Shown here: piece by piece, positions 21,301 through 32,017 of the stretch
Layout of the letters: the number at the start of each line of letters is the position of its first letter
Numbering within the stretch: the stretch's first letter is position 1
Origin: Skeletonema tropicum
Taxonomy: Eukaryota; Bacillariophyta; Thalassiosirophyceae; Thalassiosirales; Thalassiosiraceae
Length of the DNA: 64,000 nucleotides
Assembly (NCBI GenBank): GCA_037178625.1
Contig: CM074135.1
Span: forward strand, 1,862,001-1,926,000
Direction: 5' to 3'
Program-made: the position numbers and the translations under genes
Notes under the pieces: model-generated
Databases searched by the model: none
The model's input: the letters and a program-made list of their open reading frames with translations, nothing else
What the model was told of the DNA's origin: nothing

Positions 21301-21535
21301 TTCTATCATCATCATAATGATAAATCCTTGAGCGTTTTAGGCGACCATCTCCTGTCCGTGAACCATCTTCATCGTCAGAATCATCTCTGCGAGGTCTCTC
21401 TTGTTTGCTTTCGATTTTCTTCTCATCTGACGGAGTAGTTGACGCTGAGGTTCGGTTTCGTTTACGCTGATTATACCTCTGCCGACGCTTTTCTAGCAGC
21501 CGCTGATTGAAATCGTAACAATCCGAGTAGTCCAT
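18303..21535 (-). CDS. TDP2-like phosphodiesterase fused to DUF1917 and HIRAN domains
   Basis: Two exons, 21535..18641 and 18566..18303; intron 18567..18640 (GTAAGT..CAG, 74 bp), phase 0; 1,052 residues. After a charged N-terminus with a roughly 26-residue tandem duplication (about 180-240), an endonuclease/exonuclease/phosphatase fold runs from about 305 to 555 with the TDP2-type motifs SWN (308-310), LQE, GDFNMRD (461-467) and SDHFGI (550-555). TDP2 removes topoisomerase-2 adducts from DNA 5' ends. A UIM-like helix (DRALAERLQQEE) lies near 650. Residues about 760-895 match the C11orf68/BLES03 family (DUF1917: KWLLYV..., HVVCIYCPNF, LRVRRSI). A Cys-rich segment follows, then a HIRAN domain (about 935-1040: VTLLREPEN joined by splicing to KHDSNAVKVV, then GKLVGHIAKDKA). 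HIRAN binds DNA 3' ends in HLTF/Rad5. Role inferred: nuclear DNA-end repair. Confidence 0.85.
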
Positions 21536-21888
21536 GGTTTGACTTATTGAATAAATTCAAAAATTTCAAATTAGCTCTCTCGATACTCATATCGTACTTT
21601 GTGCTCAAGAGCATCACGACATAGCGTCGAGAATGTTATTGCCAAATTTAGTATTATTGCTCGATGCAGGCAATGTGAATGAATCTTCTGTTATGAAGAG
21701 CAAAGCAAGAGACGTGATCCACGTAGGAATTAGTAACAAAAACTCATGCAGATGGCAGATCCGGACCACTATCGGGGGCAGGCGGATGGAGGGCGTATGT
21801 ATTGATGAAATAGTATCGTTCTCAACAGCCCGGAGATACTGACTGGCCTTTTGTTAGTTGTTATTTTTTGCAAGCTCTGAGCGTTGGG
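21536..21888. other. Divergent promoter region
   Basis: 353 bp between the TDP2-like gene (minus) and the cyclophilin gene (plus). No RNA gene or conserved element was recognised. Confidence 0.4.
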
Positions 21889-22710
21889 ATGATGCGAAGA
21901 GGATTTTATGTGCCGGTTCCTCAAATGGAGAGCAATTCATTATACTCGTCAACGCATCCCCAGCGTAGTTACAAGAGAGCATCGGGTTTAAAGAGATGGC
22001 AAATGGTGGTAGTGAGCTGGCTCATTGCATTTACCATCTTTTCGCTCATCGTACTTTTATCGACAACTCCATCCGTAGCAGAGCACACGAGTACGCGCTC
22101 AGATGAAACGACAGAAGACAAAAACAAAATAATAAGAGTACAATCAACACGAGATGGAGATGTCCTAGTGGAATGTAAACTCGATACTCCTCACGACACG
22201 AGTGCTCCAGCTCATGGTGTACTGCGTATTACAGTGCGTAGATCAATTTCGCCGCTAGCATCAAATGCCTTTTTGAATATGATCAGATCAGAACACTTCA
22301 ATGGATGTTATCTATTCCGCGTAGTGAAAGGATTTATTGTGCAATGGGGCATCGAATCTCCTCATCCAGATAAACAACAAGTCAAATTTGACAAAGTAGG
22401 AATCGACCCTCCAGTGGCAGGGCAAACGTTATTAAATGTTGCTGGCTCACTCAACTTCGCAGGCGGAAATTCGGGTACAGGACAGGTATACGTGAACATA
22501 AACAACAATCCTCATTTAGATAAAGAGCCGGGTTCACTACCATTTGCTATGTTAGATGGCAAAAGTATGGAGATTATAAATAATGTCTACGATGGCTACA
22601 GTGCGGGCATGGGGCAAGTTAAAGCAGTGAAGAAAGGTGCTGATGAGGTCAAGAAATTGTTTCCTAAAATGAGTAGAATTGAGAAGTGTCGGGTCGTCAA
22701 TGATGATTAG
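21889..22710 (+). CDS. Membrane-anchored cyclophilin-like protein
   Basis: Single exon, 273 residues from the first ATG at 21889. An N-terminal cytosolic segment of about 40 residues is followed by one membrane helix (about 43-66: VVVSWLIAFTIFSLIVLL), so a type II protein. The rest (about 85-273) has the cyclophilin peptidyl-prolyl isomerase layout: an early strand, ASNAFLNMIRSEHFNGCYLFRVVKGFIVQWG, then LNVAGSLNFAGGNSGTGQVYVNINNN, LPFAMLDG, and a final strand. The Arg of the FxR region and the Gln of xxQxG are present. The usual FHRV..FMxQGGD is changed to FRVVKGFIVQWG, so activity is uncertain. Likely faces the lumen of the secretory pathway. Confidence 0.75.
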   Translation: MMRRGFYVPVPQMESNSLYSSTHPQRSYKRASGLKRWQMVVVSWLIAFTIFSLIVLLSTTPSVAEHTSTRSDETTEDKNKIIRVQSTRDGDVLVECKLDTPHDTSAPAHGVLRITVRRSISPLASNAFLNMIRSEHFNGCYLFRVVKGFIVQWGIESPHPDKQQVKFDKVGIDPPVAGQTLLNVAGSLNFAGGNSGTGQVYVNINNNPHLDKEPGSLPFAMLDGKSMEIINNVYDGYSAGMGQVKAVKKGADEVKKLFPKMSRIEKCRVVNDD

Positions 22711-22840
22711 TCAGACTCAACGCATCATACAATGCACAAATGTAGTATTATATTGTCTAATGTATTTGTAGCAGAACTAAAGTCTAATATTATGTTTATA
22801 GATATATTCAAAACTCACTTCTTCACAAAAAAGTGTCTGA

Positions 22841-24019
22841 TTAAGCCTCATGACGGAAGTTTCTAACTGTCTCAATGAAGTATGCTGCATTTTCCTCGGG
22901 AGTAGCTGCTTCAATTCCATGACCCAAGTTCATCACATGTCCAGTTGGTCCAGCCTTCTTCATAATTTCTTCTGCCCTCTCCTTGATGGTGGCAAAGTCA
23001 CCAAACAATATACCAGGGTCCAAGTTGCCCTGTACACCACCTGGTCCAGAAAGTCCAGCCTTGGCACGTCCATTGGCAATACGCTCACGTCCTTCGGCCA
23101 TATCTACAGTCCAGTCAAGAGAAACAACATCGACACCAGTAGCAGCCATACGCTCAATGAGTGCTCCAGAGTGTTTGATGTAGGTGACGGTAGGAACAGT
23201 TGGGTACTTCTCCTTGATCTTATCCAAAATCATCTTTTGATAAGGAGCTGCAAATTCATCGTAATCTCTAGGACTTAAATGTCCAGCCCATGAATCGAAA
23301 ATCTGAATCAATTGTGCACCATTCTCAATCTGGAAAAGAGCATACTCTGCGATAGACTCGGCCAAGTTCTTCAAAATCATGTGCAAAAGCTTGGGCTCAG
23401 TGAATGCCATTTTCTTAATTTCAAGGTATTCTTTGGAAGTCTTTCCCTCTACAAGGTATGTGGCAAGAGTGTAAGGACATCCAACAAAGCCAAGCACAGC
23501 AGTTTCAGGTGAAACCTCCTCACGAAGAGTGCGAAGAGCTTCAGCCACGAAGGGAGCCGCAGTAGAAGGATCAATGAGGTGCATCTTCTCAACATCTTCA
23601 TATGTTCTCATGGGCTTTACAACAGGTCCAACCTTCTCATCAATATCGAATTCAACTCCCATTCCTGGCAAAGGAGTCAAAATATCACTGAATAGGATGC
23701 ATCCATCGGTTTGGTAATTTCTCCATGGCTGCAAAGATACCTCCACGGCAACATCGGGAATTTCACTTCTTTCACGGAAAGTTGGGTACTTCTTGCATAA
23801 ATCTCTGTACTCTTTGATGTGACGACCAGCCTGACGCATCATCCAGACTGGAACACGTTCGGTCTTTTCACCGCGAGCAGCACGGATGAGGAGAGGGTCG
23901 ACAGTGTTACCAGAAGCATCTGTGTTGGAAAGGGGCATGTTAGCCGGTGCCGCAGGGGCGGAGAAGGAGAGAGCCCCGGGTGCAGAGATGAGGAGGAGAG
24001 CGGCACTGATGAACTTCAT
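22841..24019 (-). CDS. hemE: Uroporphyrinogen decarboxylase, plastid-targeted
   Basis: Single exon, 392 residues from ATG 24019. It decarboxylates uroporphyrinogen III to coproporphyrinogen III in heme and chlorophyll synthesis. The N-terminus is a signal peptide with an ALSFSAPA junction, the bipartite plastid presequence of red-lineage plastids. The body shows the HemE hallmarks PVWMMRQAGRHIKEYR (substrate-binding Arg residues), GCILFSDILTPLPGMG, GFVGCPYTLATYLVEG, FDSWAGHLSPRDY, and the C-terminal NLGHGI. Length fits the family. The open frame extends upstream to 24442, but that part has no targeting logic, so the shorter start is chosen. Head-to-head with the kinase gene at 24339. Confidence 0.96.
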   Translation of the reverse strand: MKFISAALLLISAPGALSFSAPAAPANMPLSNTDASGNTVDPLLIRAARGEKTERVPVWMMRQAGRHIKEYRDLCKKYPTFRERSEIPDVAVEVSLQPWRNYQTDGCILFSDILTPLPGMGVEFDIDEKVGPVVKPMRTYEDVEKMHLIDPSTAAPFVAEALRTLREEVSPETAVLGFVGCPYTLATYLVEGKTSKEYLEIKKMAFTEPKLLHMILKNLAESIAEYALFQIENGAQLIQIFDSWAGHLSPRDYDEFAAPYQKMILDKIKEKYPTVPTVTYIKHSGALIERMAATGVDVVSLDWTVDMAEGRERIANGRAKAGLSGPGGVQGNLDPGILFGDFATIKERAEEIMKKAGPTGHVMNLGHGIEAATPEENAAYFIETVRNFRHEA

Positions 24020-24338
24020 TTTGGTGAATCTATTCGATAGTAACGGGTGTTGCTGCCAAGAGAGTTGATGAATTGGTTGAATTGTTGACCTGTTCTTCAA
24101 GATCTTTGCAAAAAGACAAAGATGAAACGTGGAGCTTATGTGCAAGTGAAAAAAGTGAGATAAAATGAAGACACGTATCTTAAACCTTCCCTTCACGAAC
24201 ACAACATCTCGTCTCATTTTCCTTGAGAGGTGCAAGTTGCAAGTACAAGTGCGAAGCCACAGTAAAGTTCTATTGCAATGGAGACGAGGAATATGCAATT
24301 TCGTAGCGTCTAGTTTTGGCATCGATTGATATAAAATC
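24020..24338. other. Divergent promoter region (hemE / kinase)
   Basis: 319 bp between start codons facing apart. Nothing else was recognised. Confidence 0.4.
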
Positions 24339-26269
24339 ATGGCGTTCCAACAAGTTGGAAGTGTACGTACAGCGCTGGTGGGTAGCCACATTCGACGGTC
24401 GTTGCCATTATGTTGCGACACAGTCGCAAGTGCATTCTCCACCGCTGGCTGTCACCATCGGCATCACAGGCAATCTTCTTACCATCATCGCCAACGAAGA
24501 TTCTTCCATCATGAACTTATCAGTCATAATAAGCGCTCCTATAGGATAATCAATTTTTCAACGTCGACAACTGAAACAAGTGATGTGCACAACAAAGAAG
24601 AATCAGAAGAGAAAACATCAGACACAGAAACAACTTCAAACTCTGAATCGTCTTCATCACCTGTGAAAATATCAATGGATGAGCTACTTGCACTTGCATC
24701 ATGTCAACCTACGCCCCTATCCTTAAAGGCAATGTTTGAATACGCTCCAAAGAAGTCTAGTCAAAAGTCGTCATCGTCGGCAGCAGAAAAGAAGTATGTG
24801 GACTTAGATCGTCTCAGAAATTCACAATTCCTGCATAGAGAACTCCCCATCCGAATTGCACAGCGAGCCATTGATCTCTTGACATTACCATATGGATTGA
24901 ACCGTACCAAAGAGGTGCAATCGATAGCAAATACATACTTGCTATACCTGCAAAAGCTACGAGAATTCCCCATGCCTACGAATGCAGAGAGTGAGAGAGA
25001 ATTTACCGCTGAGTTGAAGAGTTTCATTCTGGATAGACATTCTATACCCATGGCTATTGCCAGAGGACTGCAAAGTCTTGAAGACGGGAGAAGGGCACCA
25101 ATGGATGTGCGACGACTCGCAGAAATGGAAGATGCTTTGAGTAGATTCTTTACAGCTCGTGTGGGGTTAAGGTTCCTTGTTGAGCATCATGTATTGACAG
25201 GGAATGAGGAAGGCTCAGATTCATTGTATAGACAACAATTAGAGGCTGAGGGTGGGCTGGAGTTATTGGAAACTGATCCACTTATACAACTTTCGGGTGA
25301 TGATTGTTGTGGTAGTATTCAAAAGAATTGCGACCCAGTGTTAGAAGTGAGAAGGACAGCAGCACGTGTTACGAAGCTTTGTCGTGAATCGTATGGAATT
25401 GCGCCGGAAATTGAGGTTGTTGATTGTACGAGCAGCGCAGATGCAGATACCCCCTTCACCTACGTTCCGCACCACTTGCGATACATGCTGGCAGAGCTGC
25501 TCAAGAATAGCTGCCGTGCAACCGTGAAAAGGTGAGTGTTTTCTCTTATAGCTCTGTCTGCATTCGAAATCTTTGCACTTCTTGTAATGTCTTCTAATTT
25601 GCTCATTTACATTTCTTCTTCATCCCCAGCTACCTTTCTGGCACTAATCTGCAAAAAGAAGACCACACAAAACACGGTGAATCAGAGGGGCTGCATGATG
25701 CACCATCCCTATCACCCATCAGAGTTGTTGTCACGAAAGGTGCTGAAGATGTTACTATCAAAATAGCTGATCAAGGTGGAGGTATGCCACGCTCCGTTGC
25801 AAAACGTATTTGGTCGTTTGCACACTCAACACGAACCAAAGAGGGGAAAGCTCAGGAGGGGGAGAAAGACTTTGGGAAAGATGAGTTTACTGGTGGTCAC
25901 ATTCGCGGTTTTGGTTTGCCCCTCGCAAGGATATATGCACGCTACTTCGGAGGTGAGGTCACAATCAAATCTATGGAGGGATATGGAGTCGATGCTTATG
26001 TATACCTCCCTGTGTTAGGTGTTGCCTGTGAAAATTTGCCGCAGCGTGTGAATCTGAGTCCTGGTAACTTGGACTCGTCGCAGGGTGGCGAAATATTAGA
26101 CGGCGACGGCTACTATGATTCGTCAGAAACTCTTAATGACGGATACAAAACCGATGGCACATGTCGGAATGATGACTTCTTCGACGCTAGCCGAAATCCA
26201 TACGAAGCTGAACCATCGAGGCGTTCACTCACTGCATTGAATGCTCTTGATGAAAAGGCCCTCCATTAG
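24339..26269 (+). CDS. Mitochondrial pyruvate / branched-chain dehydrogenase kinase (PDK/BCKDK family)
   Basis: Two exons, 24339..25531 and 25630..26269; intron 25532..25629 (GTGAGT..CCCAG, 98 bp), phase 2; 610 residues. The N-terminus is rich in Arg/His/Ser, like a mitochondrial presequence. The helical domain begins at MDELLALASCQPTPLSLKAMFEY. The GHKL ATP-binding domain shows the N box ELLKNSCRATVK, G1 box IADQGGGMP and G2 region GFGLPLARIYARYFGG, then GYGVDAYVYL. This family switches off mitochondrial 2-oxoacid dehydrogenases by serine phosphorylation. The splice site rebuilds the N box exactly (RATVK-S-YLSG). An extra C-terminal tail of about 90 residues is not typical. Whether the substrate is the pyruvate or the branched-chain complex cannot be decided by eye. 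Confidence 0.92.
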
Positions 26270-26565
26270 TTAAGAGATACGTGTAAAGTAGTAATTGTTT
26301 GGATCTTGAATCTAGCATCGAAGTTGATAGAAACTTTTGCCAAACATCAATCCATGTAAACGTCGAATACAAGAGATCTGCGTAGCATAAATCACTTCTT
26401 CTTTATTGATGGCGAGGAATGTCTTGCACACTCTCACCTACATTTCTTCTATTAAACAACAACATTGAGTAAGCAGTCCCCAGCTGAGTATTATGAACGA
26501 ATACCCCAATATAGCCACTCTTATATAAACAAAATAAGCCCTAAGCAAATTGTATACGCCGACAT

Positions 26566-27173
<608 letters not shown>

Positions 27174-27464
27174 GATGGACAACCGATGATAATGATACGT
27201 AGCGACGGGCGGCGATGCAATAGATAATAGGGCGAAATGTGCCGTTGTTGACGAAGCTGTATCGTAGGCCAGCTGCACAGTCGTTCACTGTTTATGCCAT
27301 GATCGTTCTTCTTGATGATTTGATGCGCACGTCTGAAGAAGTAAGTCAGTGATGAGAATTTCAGAAGCCCCGCAATTTTCCGAATTGGAAGAACTTCTTT
27401 CCCCCTTTGTATCTGTCAGCCACCGTGCCAAAATAGGAGTAATAAACATTAGGGAGGTTCCACT
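27174..27464. other. Atg8 upstream region
   Basis: About 290 bp between the Atg8 start and the first arm of the mobile-element island. No gene seen. Confidence 0.4.
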
Positions 27465-28122
27465 GGTACAAAATTCACGTAGAATCCGCTCACCGTAGGA
27501 ATTGAGTTGTACCTGTCAGGAATTAAAAACCTTGATGAAACGGGACGGACCCCCCTCCCGCCAATTTTTTTATTAGTGAAATGCTCTAGCAGGGTTGTGC
27601 ACCCGAGGGTGCAGGTTTTTGGCTCGGGTACGGGTATATACCCGATACCCGATACCCGTAAAAAGTCCCCTTCGGGTATTACCCGATACCCGATACCCGA
27701 GTAAAATACCCAGCATTTCGGGTATGGGTATTTTGTGATTTTCGTGTGGGAAAAGGTCGGTTTAGGGTCCATTTTAGCCTAAAGTACATAAGTTTTTGAC
27801 GTAGAAGATCCAATATTTCTTCAAATCGGGCGAACTGCCCCGATTTCGGAAAGATTTTATCTCCAGTTCCAAATCCACAAAGCCTCCTTTCGAGCGTTGG
27901 AGAAATGAGTCACCAAAATTGCTCTAAGTACCCAGCAATTTCGCTAAATATGGTAGGAATTAGTAGTATAATCGCTAAAATAAATACCCATACCCAATAC
28001 CCGATACCCGAGTATTTTGACTCGGGTATCGGGTATATACCCGATACCCATACCCGAGGCCCCTTTTCCAGGGATACCCATACCCGTACCCGTACCCGAC
28101 TGGATTTTCCCTCGGGTGCACA

Positions 28123-28347
28123 CATAAGGATTCTGTCCGATCGACTCATCCTTATTGAGTCTCCATGGCACTCGGGACTCATCCAGTGGTCATCGGTCAT
28201 TCCTTAGCCGATCGTGACTGGTTGATCAGCCATAAGCTGACCATCATCGTTTCACGGCCATGATTCGATCGTGCCTCATCATAGACTAAGCCACTACTAG
28301 CTCACTCTTTTCTTCGCCCGATCATGTTCATCTTCATGTCGCTTATG
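28123..28347. repeat. 5' long terminal repeat
   Basis: 225 bp, ends CATAAG..CTTATG. Identical by eye to 31200..31424. Confidence 0.93.
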
Positions 28348-30224
28348 TGGTGCTCCCTGTCACGTTCTTACTCTTCGTCTTTCGACCTCATCGTTGTTAT
28401 CATCATTCGAGACTTCACGTCTTTGCCTTTCGCTCTACCTACATTCTTCGGCTTATCCGCCTCCGCCCCCTTCGGGCTGGTTCAACACTCCATCTATTTT
28501 CGCCATGAGGGATCCACCCTCCTCTTCAGTTGCCACCTTCTGGCCTCTCTCTTCGTCTACTACGTTTCGTCTCGCGTAGCTCTTCCTTCCACGCTTTCAG
28601 CAGCTCCGAGCCATTTTTCGGCCTCCTTGTGTAGCTGCTCGTCAATTCCGCTCATTCTGCGGCATCACCATCCATCTTCAGCCTCCCACTGATCTCCTCT
28701 ACGCCTAATCACACTCTGTGTGACAGCCATCTTCTGCTTCTGGCCTCAACCTCAACACTATCTCATCATGCCTCTCAGCCTCGCGGCCATCGGCTTCTCG
28801 TCCTCAACACAGCTGCGATTCATCGTGTTCTCAGCAGCACTTGACGCCCTCGGTTCTCCTGCTTTATCTAGCAGTGCTTCTTCCTATACTCTCAGCGGTT
28901 CATGCCATCCTTCGACTTGAGCACTTTTTCATCATCAGACTGCGCTTCTCCGTAGTACATGCCTTCCTCCGTCTCGGCACTCCAGAAACTCATCTCTACG
29001 TGGTCTCTCGACTATCAGTTGGACTGCCAGACACCCATTTCGGCCTACCATCTCTCTCAAGCTACCATAATATCTTCGTAGTCATACGAGCATCACTACT
29101 TGTTCGGCCCATCTCCCATGTAGGCCTACTCCCTCGCTACATCTCAACTTTTGCGCACCTCCATCATACATGGACTCCGGCCTTCATGCCATGCGTATCT
29201 TCAAAATCATATTCACATCATTTATTATATGGTCATCTCCACTTTCAGTGTGATCTCCTCGCACATCTCCGCCTTTGACTTTGAGCACCTCCTTGCTCTG
29301 TCACCATCAGACGGCTAGGGCGCTTCACACGCTCCTTCAACTCAGTCAAGTTCTCCAACACTCCTTCGTGTAGCATCAACATCATTAGTTATGCACCACT
29401 CAGTCTACTTCCATCGACGAAGTTCTCCATTATTTCACTCATTATTATCTTATGAGGCATCATCCACCGTGATTAGCTCTTCGATCGCCTCTTGCGGTAA
29501 CTCTTCATCACTGCTCTCCGTTTCTATCGGCATGACTCATCATGAGTTTCAATCGTCTATACACGGCATCAAGTCATACGTCTTTTCAAGACTACACTAC
29601 TCTTTAGTGGTATGGTTTCCTTCCACCAACACCCTCAGCGCAGTACCATACTTCCTGCAAATAATCTCTCCTCATCGAGAGCAATCCATCTATTGCGACT
29701 TTCGCTCCTCATTCAGTGCTACCTGGATACAATCATCAACTGAAGTTATCTTCTGGATATTCATTACTGACATTTCTTGTCTTCTATTTCATCTTTTGCA
29801 GACGCTTCCGTTTCGTGTCAACGAATATCTCTGCGGTGAAATGATATCTCATTCGTGTCAACGAATTCAGCAGTGACGAATTGTTTGTCAGCAGCAAGGT
29901 CTCGCCAACCGCACTGTTTTGCTCCTTCCGGATTCTTATGCAAAGCGTTCTGTCTTAAACAGCCTTCCGGCACTTCACGTCCGCAAGTTGATTCGACGAG
30001 CACCAACTCGTAAATACTGTGATGTTCTGCGTCAGGAGTGTCCTCCAAGTAGAATCTGGTAGCATCACGACAAGCTTGCTCAGAACGTTGACAAACAATT
30101 CATTCGATGTATTAGCGAAGGCTTGGCCGCTGTAGCTTTTACGTCACTCAGTCACTCGCGCTCCCCACCGACCTCTGTCTGGTGATTATTTCCATCGTCA
30201 ATCGACGTCCTCCCTGCATGATTT

Positions 30225-30680
30225 ATGCAATTACACCAAGGTCTCCTGACTCCTCCTGCATCTCTGGTGCATTTTACTTGGTTCAATTCAAAAAGGATTG
30301 TTTCCTTGAAACTCGGTCTCATGACCATCCCTTTGCATCTTCGATGCTCACAAGGATTTGTTCCTTACCACCATCGTCTCACGACGTTTTCCTCTGCATT
30401 TCGGTGCAACCCTCTCGGTCTCATCAAAAGGATGTTTCCATCCCCATATCAATCGTCTCACGACGTCCCCTTCTGCATTTCGGTGCACCCCTCTCGGTTT
30501 CGTCAAAAGGATGTCTCCACCTCAACTTTCTCGATATTGGCCTATTCATCTGGCTGTAGGATTCATCATCCTGCATTGTGGCTCTTATGCTGCATCATCG
30601 CGGACCCAGGTCTCTTGACCTTCCACTGCTTGGTCTCTATCAAAAGGATTGATTCCTCGCCCCATCTTTTGCTATCGGCC
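30225..30680. repeat. Degenerate tandem repeats inside the LTR element
   Basis: Units of about 80-120 bp with the landmarks TCTCACGACG, CTGCATTTCGGTGCA and TCAAAAGGAT, recurring near 30290, 30375-30440, 30450-30525 and 30630. They diverge more than the LTRs do. Confidence 0.7.
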
Positions 30681-31199
30681 TCTTGTCTGGCTACAGAACT
30701 CTTCATTCTGTATGTGGCTTACGCTGCACGATGGCTCACACCCAGCTTTTCAAGCTACCCCGTTTTTTTTTTTTACAAAATGAAATATTACGGCGAGGAA
30801 CTGTTAGACTAATGTCTTTCAGTACAGGGCTGGACGTACCCTGTTAAGAGTGCGGCGATTCAACGTATCCACGCTTCCGCTCCTGCGACTATTTTTGGTG
30901 ATCGGAACAATCAGAGCATCTACTTATTGGAGCTATCTTTGGAGATATCAAGCTGCCTGAGCATCTATTACATCGACGCTACCTGATCATCTCTACCATA
31001 TCTGAGCTAACGAGCATTCATCATCATCATACGACTTTACTCGTATCCGAACCAACCTCGAGCTTTCTTCGAAACTAATCATTCATATCAACCGACATCA
31101 TCCCTCCCTGCGGTATTCGATGCCGATTGCATCTCATCGACATCAGATTTTGTTCCGTGCCATGGCATTTGATTCTTCGAATCACTTTTGTTTGGGTTG

Positions 31200-31424
31200 C
31201 ATAAGGATTCTGTCCGATCGACTCATCCTTATTGAGTCTCCATGGCACTCGGGACTCATCCAGTGGTCATCGGTCATTCCTTAGCCGATCGTGACTGGTT
31301 GATCAGCCATAAGCTGACCATCATCGTTTCACGGCCATGATTCGATCGTGCCTCATCATAGACTAAGCCACTACTAGCTCACTCTTTTCTTCGCCCGATC
31401 ATGTTCATCTTCATGTCGCTTATG
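31200..31424. repeat. 3' long terminal repeat
   Basis: Second identical 225-bp copy. It is followed by the CACA target duplication and then by the last six bases of the interrupted hAT-like terminal repeat. Confidence 0.93.
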
Positions 31425-32017
31425 CACAACCCTGCGCTCTAGCTTTGGGTTTGAGCGGCCAAAATTAAGTTTCAGGGAAGTGGTTTATATGCTAGTCCCG
31501 AGATACTATCCTTTAGGTGACTATTATGTGAGTATATACTATGCTAGGTAGGTGATGAAAGCGTATATTTTCGTCAAGATATGCATTCGAAGGTACCCTC
31601 TAGCTTCATGCTAGTTGTGATGGCTGATGGCCGGCCAAATTAGTCTAGCAAAAACCTAGTGTACTCTCACATGCATTTCTCAGCGGGGATTTGGAATTAT
31701 CGGCCAACCAGTATATGTATAGAACCTCCATTACGGTTGACAAAAGGATGGTGCTACTGGAAAAGCATATGAAACAACCCCCCAAAACTTAATTTTGGCC
31801 ATCATGGCCCAAAGTTAGAGCATTTCACTAATAAAAAAATTGGCGGGAAGAGGGCCCGTCCCGTTTCGTCGATTTTTTTTGACGTGGATTTTGTACCTAC
31901 CAGAGTTCTACGTACGGGGCGGGTTGAGCGTCTGGAACCCCGCTTATTCCAACTCTGATGGCAAAAAATTGCGAAGGGTAGGGTACACCTCCTGATGACC
32001 TCCTGATGACCCCTCTC

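Larger units (their letters stand above)
28123..31424. mobile_element. Non-autonomous LTR retrotransposon (LARD/TRIM-like), recent insertion
   Basis: 3,302 bp bounded by two direct repeats of 225 bp, identical by eye, and flanked by a 4-bp duplication CACA (28119..28122 and 31425..31428). LTRs begin CATAAG and end CTTATG (inverted 6-bp ends, not the common TG..CA). Directly after the 5' LTR comes TGGTGCTCCCTG (28348..28359), which fits a primer-binding site for a tRNA with 3' end GGAGCACCA. The 2.85-kb interior has no reverse transcriptase, integrase or Gag motif; the reading frames in it are Ser/His/Leu-rich translations of a pyrimidine-rich sequence. Polarity is inferred from the primer site. 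The enzymes must come from another element. Confidence 0.9.
27590..31434. mobile_element. hAT-like MITE carrying a nested LTR element
   Basis: Perfect 20-bp terminal inverted repeats CAGGGTTGTGCACCCGAGGG: left 27590..27609; right 28109..28122 plus 31429..31434, split by the LTR insertion. The target duplication is about 8 bp: TGCTCTAG (27582..27589) and CGCTCTAG (31435..31442), one mismatch. CAGGG ends with 8-bp duplications are typical of hAT elements. The body (539 bp once the LTR element is removed) has two clusters of CGGGTATCGGGTAT-type repeats on both strands (27618..27730 and 27988..28100), able to fold. No transposase, so non-autonomous. Confidence 0.85.
27465..31897. mobile_element. 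Foldback MITE interrupted by nested insertions
   Basis: Two inverted arms enclose the region. The left arm includes GGTACAAAATTCACGT (27465..27480) and 27534..27587 (core CCGCCAATTTTTTTATTAGTG, then AAATGCTCT). The right arm includes the inverted copies at 31882..31897 and 31817..31870. A further arm part, 31437..31472, pairs with 31784..31818 (GGCCAAAATTAAGTTT). It becomes contiguous with the left arm only if the inner element 27590..31442 is removed. Without insertions the element would be about 580 bp with arms of 110-130 bp. A 50-bp insertion sits in the left arm (27481-27533). Outer ends and target duplication could not be fixed. Confidence 0.8.

Noticed and set aside
22841..24442. Longer HemE start at 24442
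   Set aside because: The extra 141 residues lack targeting features, while the ATG at 24019 gives a signal peptide with a plastid junction and normal length.
27500..28110. Telomere-like repeats
   Set aside because: GGGTAT-type units are irregular, occur on both strands and lie inside a MITE with clear ends.
28324..30812. Several open frames of 100-195 codons inside the LTR element
   Set aside because: They are Ser/His/Leu-rich translations of a pyrimidine-rich strand, overlap each other in several frames, and show no Gag, protease, reverse transcriptase or integrase motif.
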